Assembly (NCBI GenBank): GCA_030685065.1
Contig: JAUXQH010000107.1
Location: forward strand, 1 to 44,861
Length of the DNA: 44,861 nt
Direction: 5' to 3'
From: Pseudomonadota bacterium
GTDB taxonomy: Bacteria > Myxococcota_A > UBA796 > SXON01
Position numbers and translations under genes: made by a program. This document shows, one piece after another, positions 32,350 through 42,643 of the stretch. Under the pieces are notes generated by a model. It searched no databases, was not told the DNA's origin, and saw only the letters and a list, made by a program, of their open reading frames with translations. Every line of letters starts with the position of its first letter. The first letter of the stretch is position 1.

Positions 32350-33579
32350 TCAGACGTCTTCGAGGCGGTCGACCCGGCGGAGCTTGGGTGACAACCAGCT
32401 CGCCACCGCCACGACCAGCAAGGTGCCACACCCCCCGAGCAGCACCGCGCGCCGCGCCCCGAGCCAGTGGGCCGTCACCCCGGACTCGAGCTCTCCGATC
32501 TCGTTCGACACGCCGATGAAGAGGAAGTTCACCGCGCTCACGCGGCCGCGCTTGTCGTCGGGAGTGGCGATCTGCACGATCGTCTGGCGGATGACGACGC
32601 TCATCTCGTCGCTCGCGCCCACCAGGACGAGCGCGGCCACGGACACCCAGAACGAGGTGGAGGCCCCGAACGCGAGCGTGGCGAGCCCGAACACGGCCAC
32701 GCTGGTGAAGAGCTTCACGCCGGCCCCGCCGCGGATGGGGCGGAAGGCGAGGCGGATGGCCATGGCGGCGGCGCCCACGGCGGGGGCGGCGCGGAGGATC
32801 CCGAGCCCGGCGGGCCCCACCGCGAGGATGTCCTTGGCGAAGATGGGGAGGAGCGCGACGGCGCCGCCGAGGAGCACCGCGAAGAGATCCAGGGAGATGG
32901 CGCCGAGGATGATCGGGCGGTCGCGGATGTAGCGCACGCCCTCGAAGACCTGGGACCACGACGGCCGCTCCCGCGAGAGCGCGGCCTCCCGCGGGCGCAC
33001 CGTGGTGAGCACAGCGGCCGCCGCGAGCACGAGCACCATCGCGACGAGGTACACGCCGCGCGCGCCCCCGGTGATCGCGTAGACCGCGCCGCCAATCGCC
33101 GGCCCCGCGATGGCCGAGAGCTGGAACAGCGAGGAGCTCCAGGTGACCGCGTTGGGGAAGTGCTCGCGGGGGACGAGCTGGGGCAGGAGCGCCTGGTGCG
33201 CCGGCGCGGAGAACGAGCGGGCGACGGCGAGCAGGAGGAGCGTGCCGTAGATGGGCCACACCGACGTGACGCCGACGGTCGCGAACGTCGCGAGGAGTCC
33301 GGCCGTGATGGCGTAGCCGAGCAGCGTTGCCATCACGATGATGCGGCGATCGAAGCGGTCGACCACCGCGCCGGTGAGGGGCCACAGCAGCATCGCCGGG
33401 ATGAATTGGACGAGGCCGACCATCCCCAAATCGAGCGGGCGGTTGGTCAGGTCGTAGACCTGCCACCCTACCGCCACGGCCTGCATCTGGAGGCCCAGGA
33501 TCCCGAGCACCCGCACCACCTGGAAGCGGCGGAAGGCGGGGCTCTGGAAGGCGATGTTGGCGGTGAGGGCGGGGGTCAT
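32350..33579 (-). CDS. MFS transporter, EntS-like group
   Basis: The protein has 409 residues with about 12 predicted transmembrane segments and the loop motif GAVVDRFDRRIIV (GxxxDRxxRR) typical of major facilitator exporters. It resembles the MFS_3 group that contains the enterobactin exporter EntS. The substrate is unknown; no siderophore genes are present. It starts 4 bp after the cytochrome gene stop, so the two are probably one transcript. Confidence 0.85.
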   Translation of the reverse strand: MTPALTANIAFQSPAFRRFQVVRVLGILGLQMQAVAVGWQVYDLTNRPLDLGMVGLVQFIPAMLLWPLTGAVVDRFDRRIIVMATLLGYAITAGLLATFATVGVTSVWPIYGTLLLLAVARSFSAPAHQALLPQLVPREHFPNAVTWSSSLFQLSAIAGPAIGGAVYAITGGARGVYLVAMVLVLAAAAVLTTVRPREAALSRERPSWSQVFEGVRYIRDRPIILGAISLDLFAVLLGGAVALLPIFAKDILAVGPAGLGILRAAPAVGAAAMAIRLAFRPIRGGAGVKLFTSVAVFGLATLAFGASTSFWVSVAALVLVGASDEMSVVIRQTIVQIATPDDKRGRVSAVNFLFIGVSNEIGELESGVTAHWLGARRAVLLGGCGTLLVVAVASWLSPKLRRVDRLEDV

Positions 33580-33583
33580 TGCT

Positions 33584-34759
33584 CTACGTGATGTCGACCA
33601 TCACCCGCTGCAGCACGATCACCTGCTTGTCGCGGACCAGCCGCACCTCGATGGCGCCGCGGCCCGCGATACCCTTCACGCCCGGGGTGAACGTGTGGGT
33701 CACCGTGCGTTGGGCCCCGGGGGCGAGCCGGGTGTCGGCCGTGGTCTTGTACGGCGGCGTTGGATCCACCGTGCGCGCGAGGACCGTGGAGAACGCGGGG
33801 GCGAGCTCCTTGTTCGCGGCGTCCAAGAGCACCACGTCGACGCGGTACTGCTTGAACGGATTTCCGGTGGGGAACGCGTGGCCGGCGCCCGTGTTCTGGA
33901 GCGTGAGCCCCACGACCACCGGCTGACCGCGCACCAGGCCGGCCTTCGGCAGCGACAGGAGCGCGGACACGGCGCGGCGGGGATCGGCGCCGAGCGCGTG
34001 GGAGGGGAGCGTGCCGTCCGTGCCGGCGATGGTGGCGCCGGCCGTGGGCGCCATGTGACAGTCCTGGCACGACACGTCCGCCTTGGAGTAGGCCGATGCC
34101 TTCCACTCGCCGTAGGTGTCATAGAACGGGCGGTCTCCCTCCGGCCAGGAGAGCTGGTGACACGTCGCGCACATGGCGGGATCGGACAGCTCCGCGCTCA
34201 CCGCGACCGGGTGGGGCGCGTTGGGCGAGGCGCGGGTGCCGACCACGGTGTCACCGCGGACGTGACAGGCCGCGCAGGTGACACCCTCCCCGCGCAGGGT
34301 CAGATCGAAGGAGGGGTTGGCCTCGAGGCGGGGGCGCGACAGATCGCCGTCGATGTACCCCGCCGCGAGCTTGTCCTGTTGGTTCGAGAGCGGGAGGTGG
34401 CAACTGACACACGCGGTGGAGTTGCCCGCGCTCGCGAGCGCCGCTTGGAAGATCTCGTCGGACCATGCCTTCGCATGCGCAGAGCCGGACCACGTGTCGT
34501 GCGCGGCCCAGTGACACGCATTGCACCCTTGCGCGGAGAGCGACGCGAGGCCGTTCGGGAGGGCCGCGATGGTCACGGGGAGGCCGCCGGCGAAGAGCGG
34601 GGGGGCTACGGGGGCGGGCGGCGCCGGAGGCACGGCGGACGCGGGGGCCACGACCGGGGGCGGCGGCGGCGATTCCACGCCTTTGCGGCCCCGCGCGAGC
34701 GCGATCCCGATGGCGGCGACGGGGAGGCAAGCGACGACGACGAGGCGGGTAACGCGCAT
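33584..34759 (-). CDS. Periplasmic pentahaem cytochrome c
   Basis: The protein has 391 residues. An N-terminal hydrophobic anchor or signal (about 3-23) and a Pro/Ala-rich linker are followed by five CXXCH motifs: CNACH (79-83), CVSCH (117-121), CAACH (162-166), CATCH (197-201) and CQDCH (231-235). The residues around the sites resemble the cytochrome c-554/NrfA-like multihaem group. The C-terminal 130 residues lack haem motifs and look like a beta domain. It probably carries electrons in the periplasm; the donor and acceptor are not encoded nearby. The ATG at 34757-34759 gives MRVTRLVVVACLPVAA. Confidence 0.9.
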   Translation of the reverse strand: MRVTRLVVVACLPVAAIGIALARGRKGVESPPPPPVVAPASAVPPAPPAPVAPPLFAGGLPVTIAALPNGLASLSAQGCNACHWAAHDTWSGSAHAKAWSDEIFQAALASAGNSTACVSCHLPLSNQQDKLAAGYIDGDLSRPRLEANPSFDLTLRGEGVTCAACHVRGDTVVGTRASPNAPHPVAVSAELSDPAMCATCHQLSWPEGDRPFYDTYGEWKASAYSKADVSCQDCHMAPTAGATIAGTDGTLPSHALGADPRRAVSALLSLPKAGLVRGQPVVVGLTLQNTGAGHAFPTGNPFKQYRVDVVLLDAANKELAPAFSTVLARTVDPTPPYKTTADTRLAPGAQRTVTHTFTPGVKGIAGRGAIEVRLVRDKQVIVLQRVMVDIT

Positions 34760-34816
34760 GGGGGGCGAGCTTATGGGGGAGCGGTCGGTCTGTCGAACGG
34801 GTCCGGCGGGGGCGTT

Positions 34817-34835
34817 GCGGGGGCAGCGCCCCCGC
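34817..34835 (-). terminator. Possible terminator hairpin
   Basis: GCGGGGGC (34817-34824) and GCCCCCGC (34828-34835) form an 8-bp perfect stem with a three-base loop, after the lytic transglycosylase stop (34884, leftward) and before the cytochrome start. No T run follows, so termination is possible but not shown. Confidence 0.4.
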
Positions 34836-34883
34836 CCCAAGAACTACCCATCCCAGGATGAACCACCCTTCCCGAAAACCAAA

Positions 34884-37493
34884 TCAGAAGTTGATCACCG
34901 CGCTGTCGTCCTTCATCACCTTGTCCGGCACCACCACGCGACCGCCAGGCGGTCCGTACAACGCGAGATACGTGACGTAGTACCCCGTGACCTTCTTCAC
35001 GTAGTCGCGTGTCTCCGGGTAGGGGATCTGCTCGACGTAGTCGTCCACCCGGATGTTGGGACCCCACGGCCGCAGCCACGAGGAGACGTTGTGGGGGCCG
35101 CCGTTGTAGGAGGCGACCGCCAGGGGGAAGGCGCCGCCGAACCGATCGAGCAGGCGCGAGAGGTACCAGACGCCGTAGCGCACGTTGGTCGAGGGGTCCT
35201 CGAGCTGCTCGGGGGAGTAGTGGGGATCTCCCATGAGGGCGGCGACGCGGGCGCCGGTGCGCGGCATCACTTGCATCAGGCCGATCGCGCCGACTGGGGA
35301 GAGCGCCCATTGGCGGTACACGCTCTCCTGCCGCATGAGGCCCATGGCGAGCAGCGGATCGACCCCGTAGCGCTCCCCGTGCCGATACAACGCGTCGACC
35401 TGGGCGGTGGGGAAGGCGTATCGGAGCGCCTGGATCCGCTGGTCCTCGTTCGAGGCGAGCTTGGAGGCGCCCCACGAGAACCGGGCGGCGTGGTGATCGT
35501 CGCGCGTGAAGAGGAAGATGTTCCGCCACTCCGAGATCGTGAACGACACACGGTGGAGCGCGACCGAGCGCGGGTCCGACTGGCCCTGGGCGGCCTCGAT
35601 CTCGTCGTACCTGCGCGCCATGAGCGGCGCCGAGTGCCGGTACACACCGGCGCGCGCGAGATCGGCGGCGGCCGCGGCCCAGGGCAGCGCGGCGGCCTGA
35701 TCCTCGGCCAGCTCGGCCAGGAGCTTGTCCGCGGCGACCGGATCGTAGAGGAAGCTCGGGCGGTAGGCGTCAGGACGCGCCTCGTACCGAGGGGTGCTCT
35801 CCGCCGGGGTGGCCGCCATGCTCGCAGCCGAGGCGCCGGCCACACCGTTGGCCGCCGGTGCGTTCCAGGCGAGCGCCGACCAATCGACGGCGCGGGTGCG
35901 ATCCGCCGGGGGCGCGTGAGACGCGAGCACCGCGACGGGTACGCCGCCGGTGGCGACCCGCTTCAAGGGTGGGAGGGTGGGGGAGGGGGGCCCGGGCCAG
36001 CGCCCGTCGCGGGCGGTCCACCTCTCGGCGCCCCCGACCGCGAGGCCGGCTCCGAGGCCGCTGCCTCCCAGACCGCTGCCTCCGAGACCCCGAGTGAGCG
36101 CCGCGTACCAGCTCATCGGCTCGCGCGCGCGGATCCCCTCCCGCTCGGCCTCGGCTTCGGCGGTACGCCCCAACGCGTCGAGCGTGCGGGCCCGGTAGTA
36201 GCGGGCCGCCATCGCGTCATCGGCGCCGCTCGAGACGATGCCGTCGAGGCGCACGAGCGCATCGTCGAACGTGCCCGCGCGGAAGGCGGCGTAAGCGGCG
36301 AGCCACTTCGCCTCTTTTCCGAAGGCCCCGCCGGTCTTGCCGAGCTCGGTGAAGGACCCCACGGCGTCGGTGTACCGCCCCGCGAGGAGCTGGCCCCGCG
36401 CGACCTCGGTGCGGACCGAGCGAAAGTGGCTGCTTCCGCCGTGGGTCTTCTGGCCGGCCTGGAGCTGATCGACCGCCGCCGCCCACTGGCCGCCGCGCGC
36501 GAGCGCACGGTAGCGCTGCCACGCTGTCTCGGCGTCGGGCTTCTTCGCGTATTGCTCCGCGAGCTGGGCCGCGACGATGTCGTACTGCTTCGTGCTCCAG
36601 GCGAAGCGCTCCTGTTGGGACTCCACCCAGCCGGCGAGCTGCGGATCGTCCGAGGCGCGAGCGGCCAGGGACTGGAACTTCTCCCAGGCCTCGGTCTCGT
36701 AGCCGCAGCGCTTCCGCTCCGAGGCAAAACGGCACTCGGTGGCGACGGTGTCGGGGAGGGCGGTGACCAGGCCGTCCGCCGCGAGCGCGTCGAGCCGCGC
36801 CTGCGCGGTCTCTCCGGTGGAGTGGTAGGTGTGGTCGAGCACGAGGCTCTGGAGCATCGGGATGCCCTGCGCGGGGCTCCCGTTGGTGACCGCGAGCGCG
36901 ATGCCGAGGCGGAGCGTCTCCGCGCGCGGGGTGTCGGGATGGAGCTCGAGGTAGGTGTTGTACGCCGCGATGGCGGGGCCGCGCTCGCCGGCGGCCACCC
37001 AGGCGTCTCCGATGAGGACCAGGCACTCGTCGGCGTGCTCGCCGTCGGGCCAGGCGGTGCGGTAGGCCTGGCACTCGCGGGCGGCAACGCTGTGGCGCCC
37101 GCGAAGATGGTCGGCGTAGGCCTCGTACCAGGCGCCCCACGGCGCGACGGGCGTGCCGCTCGCGCGCACCTTGGAGAACAGGCCGCTGGCGAGGTTGGGC
37201 TCGTCCAGATCGAGCCAGGTGAGGCCGAGCGCGAGCTGCACGGCCGCGCGGGTGCGGGCGGTGCCGCCTTTCTGGGCGAGCCAGGACTCGTAGTGCCAGG
37301 CGGCTGCCCGGTTGTCGCCCTGGGTGCGGCGATCGATCGCTGCGCGCAGAGGGTCGGCCAGCGCCGGCGCTACACGCCCGGGCGGGACCGGCGGCGCCGA
37401 GGGGAGCACGGTTCCAGGGCTCGGGATCCCCGGATCCGCCATGCCTGGCGAAGCCCAGAGCGCGAGCCCCAGCAGGCTAACGACGAAGCTCAT
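34884..37493 (-). CDS. Slt70-like lytic transglycosylase with long repeat region
   Basis: The protein has 869 residues. A signal peptide (MSFVVSLLGLALWASPGMA) is followed by a long TPR/alpha-solenoid-like region (about 50-560) resembling the Slt70 superhelix. The C-terminal SLT domain carries GLMRQESVY (catalytic Glu723), AIGLMQVMP and AVASYNGGPHNV. Such enzymes cleave peptidoglycan between MurNAc and GlcNAc in the periplasm. Its start lies inside the end of the rhodanese-like gene (overlap 37477-37493). An Ala/Gly-rich insert sits near 490-600. Confidence 0.92.
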   Translation of the reverse strand: MSFVVSLLGLALWASPGMADPGIPSPGTVLPSAPPVPPGRVAPALADPLRAAIDRRTQGDNRAAAWHYESWLAQKGGTARTRAAVQLALGLTWLDLDEPNLASGLFSKVRASGTPVAPWGAWYEAYADHLRGRHSVAARECQAYRTAWPDGEHADECLVLIGDAWVAAGERGPAIAAYNTYLELHPDTPRAETLRLGIALAVTNGSPAQGIPMLQSLVLDHTYHSTGETAQARLDALAADGLVTALPDTVATECRFASERKRCGYETEAWEKFQSLAARASDDPQLAGWVESQQERFAWSTKQYDIVAAQLAEQYAKKPDAETAWQRYRALARGGQWAAAVDQLQAGQKTHGGSSHFRSVRTEVARGQLLAGRYTDAVGSFTELGKTGGAFGKEAKWLAAYAAFRAGTFDDALVRLDGIVSSGADDAMAARYYRARTLDALGRTAEAEAEREGIRAREPMSWYAALTRGLGGSGLGGSGLGAGLAVGGAERWTARDGRWPGPPSPTLPPLKRVATGGVPVAVLASHAPPADRTRAVDWSALAWNAPAANGVAGASAASMAATPAESTPRYEARPDAYRPSFLYDPVAADKLLAELAEDQAAALPWAAAAADLARAGVYRHSAPLMARRYDEIEAAQGQSDPRSVALHRVSFTISEWRNIFLFTRDDHHAARFSWGASKLASNEDQRIQALRYAFPTAQVDALYRHGERYGVDPLLAMGLMRQESVYRQWALSPVGAIGLMQVMPRTGARVAALMGDPHYSPEQLEDPSTNVRYGVWYLSRLLDRFGGAFPLAVASYNGGPHNVSSWLRPWGPNIRVDDYVEQIPYPETRDYVKKVTGYYVTYLALYGPPGGRVVVPDKVMKDDSAVINF

Positions 37494-38139
37494 CCTCACG
37501 GACCCCGAGAGTGAAGGTGCCGTCCTCCGTCCACAACGTGTAGACCGCGCCCGGGCCCGCCTCCTGCACCCAGAAGCGGCCGCCGTCGAGGCGCTCGACC
37601 TGCTGCCCGACCACGAACCGGCAGCCCTCGGGGGACGCGGGCACCATGATGGGCTCGCTGTGCTCGATCCACTCGGCGTACCCGCCGCGCAGGCGCCGGG
37701 CGAGGTGCCAGCCCTGCTCGCGGAGCCACTCGGCGAGCACCGACCCGTCGTCACTGCCGACCTGATCGTACACGGTGACGCGCATCTCCTTCGCCGGGAG
37801 CAGATCGAGGCGCTGCTTGATCTGGTCCGCCGGGAGCAGCCGGGCGCCCTGGATCAGGCCCGCGCCGCACTCGTTGGGGTGCCGGATGTCGATCAGGTAG
37901 GGCGAGACGTTGCTGATGACCTGCGAGGCGAGCCAGGTGCGGCCGATGTCCTCGCGGTGCTTCGGCCCCGGGGTGTCCCCCGAACCGTCCACCACCTTGG
38001 GGATCAGGTTGGGATCGAACGCCGCGGGAGAGGCATCGCCGCGCTGGTGATCCACGGGGCGGGCGCTGGCGTCGAACTCCATCCCGAAAAACTTCAGCGC
38101 GGCCTTCTTGACCCCGCTCTTGATGCGGTCGCGGATCAT
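37477..38139 (-). CDS. Rhodanese-fold protein lacking the catalytic cysteine
   Basis: The protein has 220 residues. About 65-160 read as a rhodanese fold (PYLIDIRHPNECGAGLIQGA, then RVTVYDQVGSDDGS, then LRGGYAEWIEHSEP). The expected active-site Cys is replaced by Asp in VYDQVG, so sulphur transfer is not expected; a binding or regulatory role is more likely. The C-terminal 60 residues may form a small beta-domain (FWVQEAGPGAVYTLWTEDG). It overlaps the lytic transglycosylase start by 17 bp, so the two are probably translated together. Confidence 0.8.
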   Translation of the reverse strand: MIRDRIKSGVKKAALKFFGMEFDASARPVDHQRGDASPAAFDPNLIPKVVDGSGDTPGPKHREDIGRTWLASQVISNVSPYLIDIRHPNECGAGLIQGARLLPADQIKQRLDLLPAKEMRVTVYDQVGSDDGSVLAEWLREQGWHLARRLRGGYAEWIEHSEPIMVPASPEGCRFVVGQQVERLDGGRFWVQEAGPGAVYTLWTEDGTFTLGVREDELRR

Positions 38140-38160
38140 CGTGCTCCCCTCGTCGTTCGG

Positions 38161-38598
38161 CTATGCGGACTGACCGTTAGCCCGCCGCGTGCGCTCCGTG
38201 TAGGCCGCGAGCGCGGTCACCCCCTCGTCGGGGAAGCTCTCGAGCGCGATGGCGACGCGGTGCGTGGCCGCCACGAACTCGTCGCGCTCATCGATGGGGA
38301 CGGGCGAGATGCGGACGACGCGCGCGCCGCCCCGCCACCGGCCGGGCTCGCCGGGGATGCCGAGCTCGAACAGCAGCACGTCGCCGTCGGCGCAGATCGC
38401 GATGTCGTCGAACGCGATGCCGGACGGGCTGAAGTTCATCGTCGGGTCCGGTACGCGCTCGGGGCCCCGCGCGGGGCCCCCGGCCATCCACGCGGCTACG
38501 TCGGCCGCGCCGCCGGGAGCGCGGTGGTAGCGGAAGACCAGCGTGCCGTGGGCGCGGGGCGCCCGACGATGCTCGACGACGGGGCGCGCGCTCTGCAT
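38161..38598 (-). CDS. Unknown protein
   Basis: The protein has 145 residues from the ATG at 38596-38598. It is soluble, with mixed strands (DDIAICADGDVLLFELGIPG) and a C-terminal helix. No family is recognised. It lies 21 bp upstream of the rhodanese-like gene on the same strand, so it may be the first gene of that operon. The longer reading from 38736 adds Arg-rich sequence and is rejected. Confidence 0.65.
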   Translation of the reverse strand: MQSARPVVEHRRAPRAHGTLVFRYHRAPGGAADVAAWMAGGPARGPERVPDPTMNFSPSGIAFDDIAICADGDVLLFELGIPGEPGRWRGGARVVRISPVPIDERDEFVAATHRVAIALESFPDEGVTALAAYTERTRRANGQSA

Positions 38599-38795
38599 GG
38601 AGGCTCCAGCGGAGGCAAGGCTAGCAGACGACGGGTTCAATCGCAATGCGCACCAGCTGTCCTCCTGCTGACCCCGGGCCGTGGTCGAGCCGCGGGCCTG
38701 CACGCGCTCTGCACGAACGTGCCCCGGCGCCGCCATGAGGGCGCCGCGGGCCGCGCACCCCCGCCGCCTACGTTGCCGACGAACCCGAGGTCTCC

Positions 38796-40061
38796 ATGCA
38801 CCCCATCCTCCGTCTGCTCGGCATCTTCGTCGTCTTCTTCACCACCACGGCCGCGTGGATCGTGCTCGGCGGCGTGGTCACCTCCCGCACGCACGAGCAG
38901 ACCTTCGCGCTCGACGGGCGCGTGTCGGACCTGTGGGGCAACCCGCAGACGCAGGACGCGCCCTCGTTCGCCGAGGAGTGGGTCATCGACGTTCCGGCCA
39001 CGGAGAGCGTGACCGACCCGCGCACGGGCCTCGTGTCGCTCGTCCAGAAGGTCAACCGGGTGCCCCAGTCCAGGAAGGTCGATCCCTCTCGGACGCGGGT
39101 CGACGTCGATCTCCACCTCGACCAGCGCCGGAAGGGGCTCCTCTGGTACCCGCTCTACGACGTCACGTTCGCGGGCGGATGGGTCTACACGCACGCCGGC
39201 CCGGCGCGCGATCTCCGCATCAGCTTCCGGTTTCCCGACGCTCAGGGGCTCTACGACGACTTCCGCTTCGTGGTCGACGGGGTGGACCGCGCCTCGGAGA
39301 TCCGGCCGGAGAGCGGCGGCCTCTCGTGCGTGCTACCGGTGACGACGGGGCAGGCGGTCACGCTCGACATCGCCTACAAGAGCCGCGGCATGCGCGAGTG
39401 GACCTACCGCCCGACGGACGGCGTCGGCCGCGTCGACGACTTCGCCCTGCTCATGCACACCGACTTCGCCAAGATCGACTACCCGCGCCTGACGACGTCT
39501 CCCCGGGTCCGGACGGCTACGGGCGGGGGCTGGGATCTGGAGTGGACCTACGAGAGCCTCGTCAGCGGCTACGGGATCGGCATGGTGATGCCCGAGCGCG
39601 TCCAGCCCGGCGAGCTCGCCGCGGACCTCTCCTTCTCCGCGCCGTTCTCGCTCGCGCTCTTCTTCCTCTGGATCTACGCGCTGGGCCTGTTGCGGGGCGT
39701 CGAGATCCACCCGATCAACTACGTCTTCCTCGCGGCCGCCTTCTTCGCGTTCGATCTGTTGTTCGCCTACACCGCGGATCACCTGCCGGTCGAGGCCGCC
39801 TTCGCCCTCGCCAGCGTCGTGAGCGTGGGCCTCGTCGTCTCCTACCTGCGCCTCGCGGTCGGCGCGCGGTTCGCGTTCGTCGAGGCGGGGCTGGCCCAGG
39901 TGCTCTACCAGGTGGGCTTCGCGCTCGCGCACTTCTGGGACGGGCTCACCGGGCTGACGATCACCGTGCTCGGCGTCGTGACGCTGTTCGCGCTCATGCA
40001 GCTCACGGGGCGGATCCGCTGGAGCGAGGCGCTCAAGCAGCGGCCGAGGGCTACCGCCTAG
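38796..40061 (+). CDS. CreD-like inner-membrane protein
   Basis: The protein has 421 residues. An N-terminal transmembrane segment (3-26), a long periplasmic domain (YPLYDVTFAGGW, YGIGMVMPERVQPGEL), and about five C-terminal transmembrane segments (from LFFLWIYALGLLRG on) match the CreD family, inner-membrane proteins whose role in E. coli is linked to the CreBC system. No CreBC two-component genes are adjacent. The ATG at 38796 is a good start. It is divergent from the unknown gene at 38598. Confidence 0.78.
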   Translation: MHPILRLLGIFVVFFTTTAAWIVLGGVVTSRTHEQTFALDGRVSDLWGNPQTQDAPSFAEEWVIDVPATESVTDPRTGLVSLVQKVNRVPQSRKVDPSRTRVDVDLHLDQRRKGLLWYPLYDVTFAGGWVYTHAGPARDLRISFRFPDAQGLYDDFRFVVDGVDRASEIRPESGGLSCVLPVTTGQAVTLDIAYKSRGMREWTYRPTDGVGRVDDFALLMHTDFAKIDYPRLTTSPRVRTATGGGWDLEWTYESLVSGYGIGMVMPERVQPGELAADLSFSAPFSLALFFLWIYALGLLRGVEIHPINYVFLAAAFFAFDLLFAYTADHLPVEAAFALASVVSVGLVVSYLRLAVGARFAFVEAGLAQVLYQVGFALAHFWDGLTGLTITVLGVVTLFALMQLTGRIRWSEALKQRPRATA

Positions 40062-40098
40062 CGTCGCGGAGCGCGCGAGCCTGGCAGGGAGCCCGCCC

Positions 40099-42594
<2,496 letters not shown>

Positions 42595-42643
42595 CGAGTC
42601 CTCCGTCTGCTGCGATGCCCGCAGCGCTGCGATCGGATCTCGC

